Shown: positions 16,954 to 26,811 of the stretch, piece by piece | Position numbering within the stretch: the stretch's first letter is position 1 | Layout of the letters: each line of letters opens with the position of its first letter | Assembly: GCA_903868125.1 (NCBI GenBank) | Contig: CAIPUE010000035.1 | Coordinates: 1 to 52,415, forward strand | Origin: an uncultured bacterium | Lineage (GTDB): Bacteria > Cyanobacteriota > Vampirovibrionia > Gastranaerophilales > Gastranaerophilaceae | DNA: 52,415 nucleotides | Direction: 5' to 3' | Notes under the pieces: generated by a model | The model's database searches: none | Told to the model about the DNA's origin: nothing | Seen by the model: only the letters and a program-made list of their open reading frames with translations | Position numbers and translations under genes: made by a program

Positions 16954-19128
16954 GTGAAATTAGATAAAGAAATTCTAACATTTTTAAATAAAAGCAGATA
17001 TTTTAATAATTTGATAAGGGACAAACAATTAATTGTTTCAGTAATTTTAATTTGCTTGTTTTGGTCTCTTGTTTATTTATTACTGTTTTATAAGCCTGGT
17101 TATGAATCAAAAGCTAAGGTTTGGATTAAAAATTTAGCAACAGAGGAATTTGTCACATCACTAGATACACAAAATCAACTAACACCTTTAACTCAAGCTG
17201 GAAACCCACTTCTTACCCAAATCGAAATTTTGAATTCACATCGACTTAAGCAAGCAGTTGTAGATTATAAATTAAAACAGGGCGAAAAAATTTCACTTGC
17301 AAGCGTGGATATTAACATTAAAAATAAGCAAAATACAGATATGCTGGATATTAATTATAAGGATACTTCTCCTCAAAAAGCCCAAGAAATTTTAAATTTA
17401 ATACTTAACGAATATGAAGATATTAATCTTTCTATAAATAAGAAGATTAGAACCGTAAGACGTGAATATATAGATATTAAACTTGTTGACATTGAGAATA
17501 AATTACACGCGGTGCGAAATCGGATTAAGGATTATAAAACTAAAACCTTGGCAATTGATTTGACAGAACAGTCAAAGCAGTTGGTTGATCAGCAATCAAT
17601 AGTGTTATTAAGACTGGAAGATACCATCGCAGAATTGAATAATACGGGCTCGTCAATAGTTGCAGCTGAAAATCAACTTTCCTTAAAATCAAAAGATGCA
17701 CTAAATGCAGTTGCTTTAGGCTCAAGAAATGAAAATTTAGTTGAGCTAAGAAAAAATTTAAATGAAACATTGCAAGAATACGAGTTGGATTCGGCTAAAT
17801 ATGCAAGCACCAATCCTAAAATGATTGCTCTAAAAAATAAAATTGAGACAATTAATCAGCAAATTAAAAAACAAATTGAATTAAGTATAGGCAAGTACGC
17901 ACAGACTCAAAACATTAACATCTTAGATCCGGTCAGAGAAGATGTAGTAACTAAACTTATTGAAAATAAAGTTAAGCTTATGGGTTTAAAAGCCCAAGAA
18001 GAATCTTTAAAGGCAGGCCTTCAAAGAAACAATTTTAATCAAGCTAAAATCCCCGAACAAGAATTTAATTTAGATAATTTAGAACAAGAAGAATTGGCTC
18101 TTAGTAACGCTTACGACCAACTAAAAGAAAAACAAATTGAAGCAAAAATAAAAGAAGCGGAAGCTGTAAGTAATATTATTATTGTGGACACCCCGAGTTT
18201 ACCTAAAAAACCGTCTTTCCCAAGCGCTTTTCAATCAATAGTTTTAGGATTAATCTTCGGTCTATTTGCAGGGTTAGGCTTATCTGCTTTAAAAACTTAT
18301 TTAGAGGATGTTTGTGATAATATTGAAGCAATTGAAGTAATCACGGGTACATCTATTATTGGCACAATTCCTTGGCTGGATACTATTGTTGACGACGAAC
18401 AAGTACGTAACATTCAAGCGCTTGCATATGATAATATAGTTTCCAATTTAATGATTAAGAGCTTTAAAGATAATAAAAAAGTAATAACCTTTACCTCTTC
18501 TTCATTGAAAAAAACGCATCCTACAAGAATTTATCAGGTAGCTGCAAGATTGAGAAAATCAGGTCATTCGGTAGTTGTCTTAGACTGCGATTTTAGAATT
18601 CCTACAATATTTAAAACAGCAAACATTGAAGATGAAGTTAAAATAAATTTATCCGAACTTATTGTAAATCTTGAACAAAAAATCCATAAAGCAAATGAGG
18701 GCGAAGAAGAAACAAAGAATAATAACGTTCAGGAATTGCTTTTAAACAGAGAAATTAAAAATGCTTTAACCGTAGATGAAAAAGGAATACTGTATCTTGG
18801 TAATAAAGCAATTATTCTTGAGCCTTGTGAATTTTTCGGAACAGCTGCATTTGGTTATATAATGAAGTTCCTCAGAGAAAAATATGATTGGGTTTTAATT
18901 GATACAGGCGTGGCTCATATTACTCCTGAGTTCCTGATAATCTCAAAATTATCTGACGGAGTTATTCTTCTTGTAAATAAAACAATTACGTATACGACAC
19001 TGCAAATGATTACAAAATCCTTGAAAAATGCTAATATACCATTTATTGGAACAATTGTCAGAGAAACCGAATCCAAACTTGTCGGTGATTATAAAACGTA
19101 TTTGCACTTGCAGCAAGATCCAAATTAA
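16954..19128 (+). CDS. Wzz/Wzc-type chain-length determinant with degenerate tyrosine-kinase domain
   Basis: Inner-membrane polysaccharide co-polymerase. The N-terminal Wzz domain has a transmembrane helix at about 27-47, a long periplasmic coiled coil follows (about 150-400), then the proline-rich PSLPKKPSFPS and a second helix (about 425-445). The C-terminal third resembles a bacterial tyrosine kinase: Walker A' is kept (VVVLDCDFR, about 541-549). But the position of Walker A reads TSSSLKKTHPTRI and lacks the GK[ST] phosphate-binding core. The C-terminus has only two tyrosines instead of a tyrosine cluster. Starts at GTG. Probably controls length without kinase activity. Confidence 0.88.
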   Translation: MKLDKEILTFLNKSRYFNNLIRDKQLIVSVILICLFWSLVYLLLFYKPGYESKAKVWIKNLATEEFVTSLDTQNQLTPLTQAGNPLLTQIEILNSHRLKQAVVDYKLKQGEKISLASVDINIKNKQNTDMLDINYKDTSPQKAQEILNLILNEYEDINLSINKKIRTVRREYIDIKLVDIENKLHAVRNRIKDYKTKTLAIDLTEQSKQLVDQQSIVLLRLEDTIAELNNTGSSIVAAENQLSLKSKDALNAVALGSRNENLVELRKNLNETLQEYELDSAKYASTNPKMIALKNKIETINQQIKKQIELSIGKYAQTQNINILDPVREDVVTKLIENKVKLMGLKAQEESLKAGLQRNNFNQAKIPEQEFNLDNLEQEELALSNAYDQLKEKQIEAKIKEAEAVSNIIIVDTPSLPKKPSFPSAFQSIVLGLIFGLFAGLGLSALKTYLEDVCDNIEAIEVITGTSIIGTIPWLDTIVDDEQVRNIQALAYDNIVSNLMIKSFKDNKKVITFTSSSLKKTHPTRIYQVAARLRKSGHSVVVLDCDFRIPTIFKTANIEDEVKINLSELIVNLEQKIHKANEGEEETKNNNVQELLLNREIKNALTVDEKGILYLGNKAIILEPCEFFGTAAFGYIMKFLREKYDWVLIDTGVAHITPEFLIISKLSDGVILLVNKTITYTTLQMITKSLKNANIPFIGTIVRETESKLVGDYKTYLHLQQDPN

Positions 19129-19140
19129 GAGGCCGCTAGA

Positions 19141-19896
19141 ATGAATACTCGAATTGTTTTTTTTGGACTTAATCTTGATATAATAACACTAGAAGATACT
19201 TTAGAAAGAATTTCCAAATTTATTGAGGATAGAGAAGGTGTTCAACATGTGGTTGTCAATGTTGCGAAATTAGTGTATGCACAAAAAGATATACAACTCA
19301 GAGAGATTATAAATGCCTGTCCTCTTATAAATGTTGATGGTGCGGGCGTCATACTCGGAGCAAAGTTTTTAGGCATTAATATCCCTGAACGAGTCGCTGG
19401 AATTGATTTAATGGACAAGCTGATTGAATATTCCGCAGAAAAAGGTTACAGACCTTACTTTTTTGGGGCGCAAGAAGAAATAGTTAAAAACGTTGTGGGA
19501 ATTTATAAAGAAAAGTACCCGCAATTAGATATTGCAGGTCACCGAAACGGTTATTACCGAGAGGATGAAGAAGAAACGCTTATAGAAAATATTAAAAATT
19601 CAAAAGCTGATATTCTTTTTGTTGCAATGGGTTCACCACAAAAAGAAATCTTTTTAAGTAAGTATTCCAAAGCTATGGATGTTCCTTTTACGATGGGTGT
19701 AGGCGGAAGCTTTGATGTTATCGCAGGGAAGGTTAAACGCGCCCCTGAATGGACGCAAAAAATCCATTGCGAATGGCTGTATAGACTAATCCAAGAACCA
19801 AAACGCATGTGGAAAAGATACTTGATTACAAATTCAATTTTTTTGGGGATGATTTTAAAGGAATTATTCTTGAAATCCTTTAAAAGGATAAAATAA
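19141..19896 (+). CDS. WecG/TagA/CpsF family glycosyltransferase
   Basis: Transfers an N-acetylaminosugar (ManNAc or ManNAcA in characterised members) to a lipid-linked intermediate at the membrane. The 251-residue protein has the family pattern DGAGVILGAKFLG, then ERVAGIDLM (residues about 60-90), and VAMGSPQKE near 163. Thirteen bases after the wzc-like gene. The presence of a UDP-ManNAc dehydrogenase-like gene at 30471 makes a ManNAcA donor plausible. Confidence 0.88.
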   Translation: MNTRIVFFGLNLDIITLEDTLERISKFIEDREGVQHVVVNVAKLVYAQKDIQLREIINACPLINVDGAGVILGAKFLGINIPERVAGIDLMDKLIEYSAEKGYRPYFFGAQEEIVKNVVGIYKEKYPQLDIAGHRNGYYREDEEETLIENIKNSKADILFVAMGSPQKEIFLSKYSKAMDVPFTMGVGGSFDVIAGKVKRAPEWTQKIHCEWLYRLIQEPKRMWKRYLITNSIFLGMILKELFLKSFKRIK

Positions 19897-19914
19897 TTAT
19901 AAAGAGAAAGATGC

Positions 19915-21294
19915 ATGATAAATAAATTTAATAATTTAGAAAAATTTTTATTAATTATAGTTGCATTAAGCGGGAGCTTAATTTTCTTCTTTCCTATTCA
20001 ATATTTGTTTATAGGGCTAGTTGTACTTGCTTCATTACTATATTTGCTTGCAAATCCGAAAATTTGTTTTTATTTAATTTTAATAACTTCACCTTTCTTC
20101 GTCGGAGGATTTAGGATGTCAGAAGGCTCGGGCTTGCCATTCAACCAATCGGACATATTAATAACAATATGCTTTTTAGGATTATTTTTTAGAAATATCT
20201 TTACTTCCCAAATTAACAAAGTAAGCATTAGAACAAAAATAGATTTATGGTTAATTGTATTATTTATTTTGCATCTGTTTTTCGGATTTAATTCAATAAG
20301 CCACAGAGGATATCAGGGGTTTTTAAGATATGGAGAAATTGCCGCTACTTTTTATATGACAATTTATTTCTTGAGAACTAAAGAGGTTAAATTATCTGAG
20401 CTTGTAAAAGTCATAATATTTGTAGGCTTATTTGAAGCTCTTTATGGAATTTTACAATCTTTAACCGGTAGTTTAGGTGCGAATTTTCAATCTACACGCG
20501 GATATTTAGGCTATTTAGGTATAGGTTCCTCTTTGGTATGGCATGGGCAAGGCTCATTTCCACATTTTAACAGCTTGGGTCCATTCTTAAATCTAATTTT
20601 TCTGTTTTTTCTCCCGATAAACTATTTTATCGCCAAAGACAAAAGGCGGGGATACATTATTCTTGCAATACTTTTCTTTGGAGTCGTAACAACGTACTCA
20701 AGAGGAAGCTTACTAGCCTTGATAGTCGGGATTTTATTTTTTAAATTCCAAACAATCTCTAAAAAATCCGGATTTTTAATGAAGCTAACTCCCCTAGCTT
20801 TATTTATATTTATGGCAATGAAGTTCTTAAAAAACACATCCTATGTAAACACTATTTCACCTCGAAATGAGCTTTGGGCAATCGCGATTACATCTATAAC
20901 AAGTAGTCCGAAAAATTTCTTTTTTGGCTCCGGCTTACAATCTTATCTGGATGCAATACATATGCTTATTCCTGCAAATGTTCTTCCTACACAATATCTA
21001 AATTATGTTTCACATAATTTTATACTTTATTACGCAGTGGAAATGGGCATAATAGGTGCAGGTAGTATAGTTTTATTTTTAATAAATAACTTGGTTTATG
21101 CCTATAAATGTATGCAGACTAATAATTTAATAATAAAAGTAATTAGTTCTTCTATTACTCTTATTATTGTTTCATTTTTTATCGAAGGAATGTTTGATAC
21201 GGCATTTAACCAATTTAATACACAAATTTGGTTGTACATAATATTAGGACTTTTATATGCAAAGACTCCAAAATTACTTACAAAAAATATCTAA
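19915..21294 (+). CDS. O-antigen polymerase/ligase (Wzy/WaaL-like) membrane protein
   Basis: Polytopic inner-membrane protein of 459 aa with about ten to twelve hydrophobic segments and a large periplasmic loop in the second half, the usual layout of Wzy polymerases and O-antigen ligases. The stretch TYSRGSLLALIVG is typical of the Wzy_C domain. Sequence alone does not separate polymerase from ligase; next to a flippase and Wzz protein, polymerase is likelier. Its 3' end overlaps the flippase gene by 38 bases. Confidence 0.8.
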   Translation: MINKFNNLEKFLLIIVALSGSLIFFFPIQYLFIGLVVLASLLYLLANPKICFYLILITSPFFVGGFRMSEGSGLPFNQSDILITICFLGLFFRNIFTSQINKVSIRTKIDLWLIVLFILHLFFGFNSISHRGYQGFLRYGEIAATFYMTIYFLRTKEVKLSELVKVIIFVGLFEALYGILQSLTGSLGANFQSTRGYLGYLGIGSSLVWHGQGSFPHFNSLGPFLNLIFLFFLPINYFIAKDKRRGYIILAILFFGVVTTYSRGSLLALIVGILFFKFQTISKKSGFLMKLTPLALFIFMAMKFLKNTSYVNTISPRNELWAIAITSITSSPKNFFFGSGLQSYLDAIHMLIPANVLPTQYLNYVSHNFILYYAVEMGIIGAGSIVLFLINNLVYAYKCMQTNNLIIKVISSSITLIIVSFFIEGMFDTAFNQFNTQIWLYIILGLLYAKTPKLLTKNI

Positions 21295-22525
21295 AAGTCA
21301 GTTTGTAAAAAATTTAGGTATAACTTTTAGTGAAAACATTATCACTAAAATTATGGGATTTTTTATTACCTTAATGCTTATCAGAAATTTGGGTCCACAA
21401 AATTACGGGGTATATTCATTTGTTTTTGTAAATATTTGTGTGTTCAGTAGTTTATTCGATTTCGGGATGGAGAATACTGCCATTAGATTTTCTAATTACA
21501 ATAAAGAAAAACAAAATGCTGTGTTCGGGCTATATTTTTTGACGAAGTCAATTATTTTGGTTTTATGCTTTTTGGTGATAATTTTATTTGGGGAAAAACT
21601 TTTAATTGGCTTTAACAAACCCGAGCTTATAAAATTTTTACCGTTTTTCGTTTTAGGTTTTTTGGGGGAATCCTTGTTCTTCGTAAACGATACTTATTTA
21701 CAAGCAATACAAAAATTTAAACTCAGGGCAATAATAAATATAACAAGATACATTGTTTTATTATGTTTTGTGTCATGGTTATGCTTTACTAAATTGGTAT
21801 TGCTGAAATATATTATGTTTGTTTTTATTATTCCTTTGCTATTTACACTATTTTTTATTCCAAGATATATAGTTTTTATAAAAAGTTATTTCCTTCAAAA
21901 ATTTTCAAAACCTTTTTTGACAGAAATCTTTCATTATGAAAAATGGATGTTTGTTTTGGCTACTCTAAGCAGTGTTGCCAGTAGAATTGATATTTATATG
22001 CTTTCTATTTGGGTAAGCTACGCTCAACTGGGTATTTATTCAGCTGCTTTTAATCTAGTGTCTATAGTGTCATTTTTACCTAATGTTCTGGGTAAAGTTA
22101 TGTTGCCTAAAATGGCAGAAACTAAAGTAAACGATTTATTCAAACTAACCATAGGGATTGTAAAACCGATTGCGGTTTTATCTTTATTGTTAACCCCAAT
22201 AATTCCTTTATTTCCTTATATTGTCCCACTATTATTTGGTCCAAAATATAATGATTCTGTTATTATTGTACAAATATTAGCCGTGTTAACTTTATTATCA
22301 ATGATTCTGCTTCCCTTTGAACAGGCATTATACCCGCTTGGAAAACCAAAATACAGCACTATTTTAAGATTTATCCAACTAATAATAACTATCTTAATTA
22401 ATTTCATTTTCATCCCGAGGTTTGGTATAGTCGCAGCAGCCTTAAATCTCGTTTTTGCAAAAATTATTTATGGTATTCTTTTAATAAATGTATTTAATAC
22501 AGAAAAACGAAAGGCAGGTTTATAA
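21257..22525 (+). CDS. Wzx-type polysaccharide flippase
   Basis: Moves lipid-linked repeat units across the inner membrane. At 422 aa with about twelve transmembrane segments, it has the N-terminal pattern of the polysaccharide synthesis (MOP) family: ITFSENIITKIMGFF, then LIRNLGPQNYGVYSF. The start overlaps the previous gene by 38 bases, and the stop overlaps the next start by one base. Confidence 0.88.
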   Translation: MQRLQNYLQKISKSQFVKNLGITFSENIITKIMGFFITLMLIRNLGPQNYGVYSFVFVNICVFSSLFDFGMENTAIRFSNYNKEKQNAVFGLYFLTKSIILVLCFLVIILFGEKLLIGFNKPELIKFLPFFVLGFLGESLFFVNDTYLQAIQKFKLRAIINITRYIVLLCFVSWLCFTKLVLLKYIMFVFIIPLLFTLFFIPRYIVFIKSYFLQKFSKPFLTEIFHYEKWMFVLATLSSVASRIDIYMLSIWVSYAQLGIYSAAFNLVSIVSFLPNVLGKVMLPKMAETKVNDLFKLTIGIVKPIAVLSLLLTPIIPLFPYIVPLLFGPKYNDSVIIVQILAVLTLLSMILLPFEQALYPLGKPKYSTILRFIQLIITILINFIFIPRFGIVAAALNLVFAKIIYGILLINVFNTEKRKAGL

Positions 22526-23382
22526 TGGAAGAAAATGTTAAAGTTACAGTTGTTATGCCTTGTTACAATCAGGGAAAATACGTAAATAAAGCTGTTAATT
22601 CTGTTTTAAATCAGACATTTCAGAATTTTGAGATAATAATAGTTAATGACGGTTCAACAGATGAAGAAACAAATAAAATTTTAAATAACTTCAAGCGACC
22701 TAAAACAAAAGTTTTACACATCAACAACCAAGGACCCTCCGTAGCAAGAAATATCGCTATTCAGGAAGCAAGGGGGGAATATATATTACCGCTTGATGCA
22801 GATGATACAATTGAACCCACATATATGGAAAAAGCGGTAAAAATTCTGGAAAACAATGATAATGTAGGGATAGTTTGCTGCAATTGGCGAACAATAAGCA
22901 AATTAGGGGTTTTTAGAAAGATTACTACACCAAAATTTAACTACAAATTCCCTGAACACCTTAATTTCAGGAGCAAATCTTGTTTTCCTGTAACATCTTT
23001 TTTTAGAAAAGTTGATTGGGGAAAAACAGGGGGGTTCAACAAAAATATGTTATATGGTATGGAAGATTATGATTTTTGGTTATCAATTATTGAACTTGAT
23101 AAAAAAATTTATCATATTCCTGAAGTTTTATTTAATTACAATAGAGTTTTTAAATCCAGAGATACTTCTATGACAATCGAAGACCAAAAAATCAGTTATT
23201 TTACGGTTTTTCAAAATCATAAAGAATTATATCTTAACAACATAGAAACTATTCTCAATAATAGTGTTGAAATATCGTTAAATAACATTAGAATTAAATC
23301 ATTAAATAAACGTTTAATTCTTTTAATTATTCTTACTTATGTTTTTGTATTCTTATGTTTAGTATTAAAAGGTATATTATAA
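22525..23382 (+). CDS. GT2 family glycosyltransferase
   Basis: GT-A fold sugar transferase acting on the cytoplasmic face of the membrane. N-terminal VTVVMPCYNQGKYV, the nucleotide-binding VNDGSTDE (about 42-49) and the metal-binding LDADDT (about 92) are all present. 285 aa, ending with one hydrophobic helix (about 262-283) that may anchor it. Coupled to the flippase gene by TAATG; the next gene starts directly after its stop. Sugar specificity cannot be read from the sequence. Confidence 0.9.
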   Translation: MEENVKVTVVMPCYNQGKYVNKAVNSVLNQTFQNFEIIIVNDGSTDEETNKILNNFKRPKTKVLHINNQGPSVARNIAIQEARGEYILPLDADDTIEPTYMEKAVKILENNDNVGIVCCNWRTISKLGVFRKITTPKFNYKFPEHLNFRSKSCFPVTSFFRKVDWGKTGGFNKNMLYGMEDYDFWLSIIELDKKIYHIPEVLFNYNRVFKSRDTSMTIEDQKISYFTVFQNHKELYLNNIETILNNSVEISLNNIRIKSLNKRLILLIILTYVFVFLCLVLKGIL

Positions 23383-24480
23383 ATGGCATGTAAAAAAATT
23401 AATATCTTACAATTAATATCTTCTCTTGAAGTCGGTGGCGCCGAAAAGTTATTAATTGACCTGCTATATGCGTCGAACCCCGATGAAATTAATTTCACAA
23501 TCGTTGTAATGAATGATAAAGTGAATGAAAGTTTAAAAAAAGAACTTTTAAATACAAAATGTAATATTTATTTTTTAAATAGACCCCAAGGGCATAAGCA
23601 GCCTAAATATTTTTTTCAATTAATAAATATTATCAAGAAAAATAAGATTGAAATTATACATTCTCACAACGATGGTAGCAAAATATGGTCAATTTTGCTT
23701 AAGTTATTCATGCCGAGGATTAAGACTGTTTATACTGTCCACGATACTAACATAATAAATAAAATGGCGAAAAAAGAGTATTTTCTTCATAAACATTTTA
23801 TAGATATGAATATTGCAATTTCAAAAGCAGTTATGGCTGAATGTCGTAAATATAATATCAATAATGTTACTCATATATATAATGGCATTTATATTAAAAA
23901 TTTTTATACCGAAGCAAACAAAAAAAATTCTATTTTTAAAATAATAAATATAGCTAGGATAACTTATAATAAAAAGGGGCAGGATATTTTAATAAAGGCG
24001 CTTAAAATATGCAAAGACAAAAACATAAACTTCAAATGCGATTTTGTAGGTGGGGTATATTCCTATGATAAAGAATCTTATACATACTTAAAAACATTAG
24101 TCAAAGATTTAAACTTAGAAAAAGAAATTAATTTTTTAGGGACTCAGGATGATATTCCAAAATTATTATCCCAATCAGATTTATTTGTACTACCTTCAAG
24201 ATATGAAGGCTTAGGTTTAGTTGTGTTAGAAGCCATAGCCTCTAAAGTTCCAGTTATAGCAAGCAATATAGATGGTCCTGCAGAGTTAATAAAACACGAA
24301 GAGAACGGTTTGTTGTTTGAAAGCGGGAATTATCAGGATTTAGCTGACAAAATCTTATATTTGTACGATAATAAAGAGAAAATGGAATGTTTAACGCAAA
24401 GAGCCTATCAGTTGGTAAAAGAATTTGATATTTCGTTTATGTACAAAAAGTATTTTGAATTATATGAATCTTTGATTTAG
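23383..24480 (+). CDS. GT4 family glycosyltransferase
   Basis: GT-B fold retaining transferase, 365 aa. The N-terminal LEVGGAEKLLIDLL and C-terminal PSRYEGLGLVVLEAIASKVPV (E-x7-E type donor site, about residues 270-290) are diagnostic. No signal peptide, so cytoplasmic or peripheral. ATG immediately follows the stop of the GT2 gene. Sugar donor unknown. Confidence 0.9.
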   Translation: MACKKINILQLISSLEVGGAEKLLIDLLYASNPDEINFTIVVMNDKVNESLKKELLNTKCNIYFLNRPQGHKQPKYFFQLINIIKKNKIEIIHSHNDGSKIWSILLKLFMPRIKTVYTVHDTNIINKMAKKEYFLHKHFIDMNIAISKAVMAECRKYNINNVTHIYNGIYIKNFYTEANKKNSIFKIINIARITYNKKGQDILIKALKICKDKNINFKCDFVGGVYSYDKESYTYLKTLVKDLNLEKEINFLGTQDDIPKLLSQSDLFVLPSRYEGLGLVVLEAIASKVPVIASNIDGPAELIKHEENGLLFESGNYQDLADKILYLYDNKEKMECLTQRAYQLVKEFDISFMYKKYFELYESLI

Positions 24481-24492
24481 GAGTTTGAGAAA

Positions 24493-24939
24493 ATGTCGCA
24501 AATAGTTTATGCCTTATATTTAATAGCAAGATTTTTGCACAAGATGCATATTCCAATTTTACCTAAAGTGATTCAGGTGTTAATTAGAATTATCTTTGGT
24601 TGCAAGGTCCCATACACCGCTAAAATAGGTAAAAATACAGTATTAGGTTGTGGTGGGCTAGGACTTACGATTCACCCAAGGAGTGTTATAGGAGAAAATT
24701 GTAGGATTGGACCTTGTGTTTCAATTGTTGGTTCTAAAAAACATGCAGACGTTCCCAAAATTGGTAACAATGTATGGATTGGAACAGGAGTCAGAATTGT
24801 CGGACCGGTTGTTGTAGGTAATAATGTTATGATTGGAGCTAATGCCGTTGTAAACAAGGATGTGCCGGATAATACATTAGTAGCAGGTGTTCCGGCTAAA
24901 ATAATGAAAGAAAATATCGATATTAACGATTATATGTAA
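24493..24939 (+). CDS. Serine acetyltransferase-like hexapeptide acyltransferase
   Basis: Left-handed beta-helix acyltransferase, 148 aa. Hexapeptide repeats are visible from about residue 45 (IGKNTVLG, VIGENCRIGPCVSIVG, IGNNVWIGTGVRIVG, VVGNNVMIGANAVV), ending VPAKIM. It lacks the N-terminal helical domain of true CysE, so it probably O-acetylates a sugar in this locus. GGAG lies upstream of the ATG. Confidence 0.85.
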   Translation: MSQIVYALYLIARFLHKMHIPILPKVIQVLIRIIFGCKVPYTAKIGKNTVLGCGGLGLTIHPRSVIGENCRIGPCVSIVGSKKHADVPKIGNNVWIGTGVRIVGPVVVGNNVMIGANAVVNKDVPDNTLVAGVPAKIMKENIDINDYM

Positions 24940-24954
24940 CCAGAAAGATTAAAC

Positions 24955-26811
24955 ATGTGTGGAATAGTAGGAATATATAATTATAAAAATTTAGCTCAAG
25001 TTGAAGAAAGAATTCTTCTTGAAATGAATAATACAATGATTCATCGAGGACCTGATGATGCAGGCATTTTCATTCAAGATGAGATTGGGCTTGCCCATAG
25101 ACGATTGAGTATCATTGATCTTTCAACTGCCGGCAAACAGCCTCTTACCAACGAAAACGGTACAATATGGCTTACTTTTAATGGTGAAATATATAATTAT
25201 CTTGAGTTAATACCTGAATTACAGGCAAAAGGTCATATTTTTAAAAGCAAAACAGATTCTGAAATCATAATTCATGCTTATGAGGAGTGGGGAACTGATT
25301 GTCTTCAAAGATTTAATGGCATGTTTGCTTTTGCGATATGGGATAGCAATAATAATCGGTTATTTATTGCAAGAGATAGATTAGGTGTAAAGCCTATTTA
25401 TTATGCATTTAATGACGAGGGGATTGTATTTGCTTCAGAAATTAAAGCAATTTTAAAACATCCTAAACATAGTTCACCTGATGAGGACAGAGAAAGTATA
25501 TATAATTACATTAACGAAGGGTATATAATCGGAAACAAGACTTTTTTTAAAGATATTTATAAACTTATGCCGGGGCATTATTTGTTGATTAAAAATAATG
25601 AAGTGCAGGAAATTAAATACTGGGATTTGTCCACAGCTCCTTTGATAAGTGAAATATCTGAAAAGGAATTTGTTGAGCAATTTAGAGAACTACTCATTGA
25701 CGCTGTAAAAATAAGACTGAGAAGTGATGTTTCGGTTGGATTTCATCTTAGTGGAGGGCTTGATTCCAGTGCAATAACTGCAATTGCGAGCAAAAACTTG
25801 GATTTTCCTGCTAATACTTTTTCTATAAGATATAGTAATTTAGAAAACTTTGACGAGGGTAAATTTATTAAAATTGCTAGCGAAGATTCCAAAACAAATC
25901 ATAAGGAATTAATGCCTAATCTGGAAACTAATTTTGTGCAAGATTTAGAAAACATTATATATTTAATGGATGAACCTGCCGATGGTCCTGCCGTTTTATC
26001 CAAATTTGAACTCAACAAATTTGTTAAGGAAAATGGAATCACTGTGGCACTTACAGGGCAGGGCGCAGATGAAATTTTAGGGGGATATAAAAGATTTGTC
26101 CAACCGTTTTTAAAGGACCTGAAAAATCCTTCTATCTTGGCACAATTTTTAAAGAATTCTAACCCAGTCCAGCTTTTGGGAAACTGTGCAGACCATAGCT
26201 CCTTGGTTTTAAACAATTTGACAGATGTGTTTAACAAACTGTTCAAATATAAAAGCCAAGATTTTAAAAACTCTTTATTCAGCAACTCTATGAATAATTT
26301 TATCTTAAACAAAAATACTGAGATTTTTAATGAAAGTATGTCTAATTTATCTTCAGCTTTGTATTATGAAACTTCATTTTATTTGCCGAGTTTATTACAT
26401 TCTGAAGACCGAACCAGCATGGGAAATTCTTTAGAAACACGGACACCGTTTTTGGATTATAGACTTGTGGAGCTTACAACAAAAATACCTTCATTGTTAA
26501 AGTTGAAAAATTTTTCTACAAAATATGTTTTAAGAGAATCAATGAATGGCATTTTACCTGAAGCAATAAAAAACAGAAAAGATAAGCTAGGGTTTCCCAC
26601 CCCTGCTTCTGTATGGTTTAGAACTTCCCAAAAAGATTATTTGAGAGATGTTATTGAGTCTAAAGAGTTTAAAGATAGGGGAATTTTTAATGACGATTAT
26701 GTAAGAGACATTTTCAACAGCCACCAACAAGGCTATGACCACACGTTTAAATTATGGTTTATTCTTAATACAGAAATTTGGTTTAGGAAATTTATAGATG
26801 AAAAAATTTAA
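24955..26811 (+). CDS. asnB: Asparagine synthase (glutamine-hydrolysing) family protein
   Basis: Two domains: an N-terminal glutaminase with Cys2 as nucleophile (MCGIVGIYNY) and a C-terminal ATP-pyrophosphatase with the SGGLDSS loop (about 266-272). At 618 aa it is the usual length. In polysaccharide loci such enzymes often amidate a uronic acid rather than make asparagine. With the UDP-ManNAc dehydrogenase-like gene nearby this is attractive, but I cannot exclude plain asparagine synthesis. Overlaps the lyase gene by 14 bases. Confidence 0.88.
   Translation: MCGIVGIYNYKNLAQVEERILLEMNNTMIHRGPDDAGIFIQDEIGLAHRRLSIIDLSTAGKQPLTNENGTIWLTFNGEIYNYLELIPELQAKGHIFKSKTDSEIIIHAYEEWGTDCLQRFNGMFAFAIWDSNNNRLFIARDRLGVKPIYYAFNDEGIVFASEIKAILKHPKHSSPDEDRESIYNYINEGYIIGNKTFFKDIYKLMPGHYLLIKNNEVQEIKYWDLSTAPLISEISEKEFVEQFRELLIDAVKIRLRSDVSVGFHLSGGLDSSAITAIASKNLDFPANTFSIRYSNLENFDEGKFIKIASEDSKTNHKELMPNLETNFVQDLENIIYLMDEPADGPAVLSKFELNKFVKENGITVALTGQGADEILGGYKRFVQPFLKDLKNPSILAQFLKNSNPVQLLGNCADHSSLVLNNLTDVFNKLFKYKSQDFKNSLFSNSMNNFILNKNTEIFNESMSNLSSALYYETSFYLPSLLHSEDRTSMGNSLETRTPFLDYRLVELTTKIPSLLKLKNFSTKYVLRESMNGILPEAIKNRKDKLGFPTPASVWFRTSQKDYLRDVIESKEFKDRGIFNDDYVRDIFNSHQQGYDHTFKLWFILNTEIWFRKFIDEKI

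Noticed and set aside
25899-26312. 137-codon minus-strand ORF inside asnB
   Set aside because: It is fully antisense to the conserved synthetase domain of asnB and has no RBS; a shadow of the real gene.
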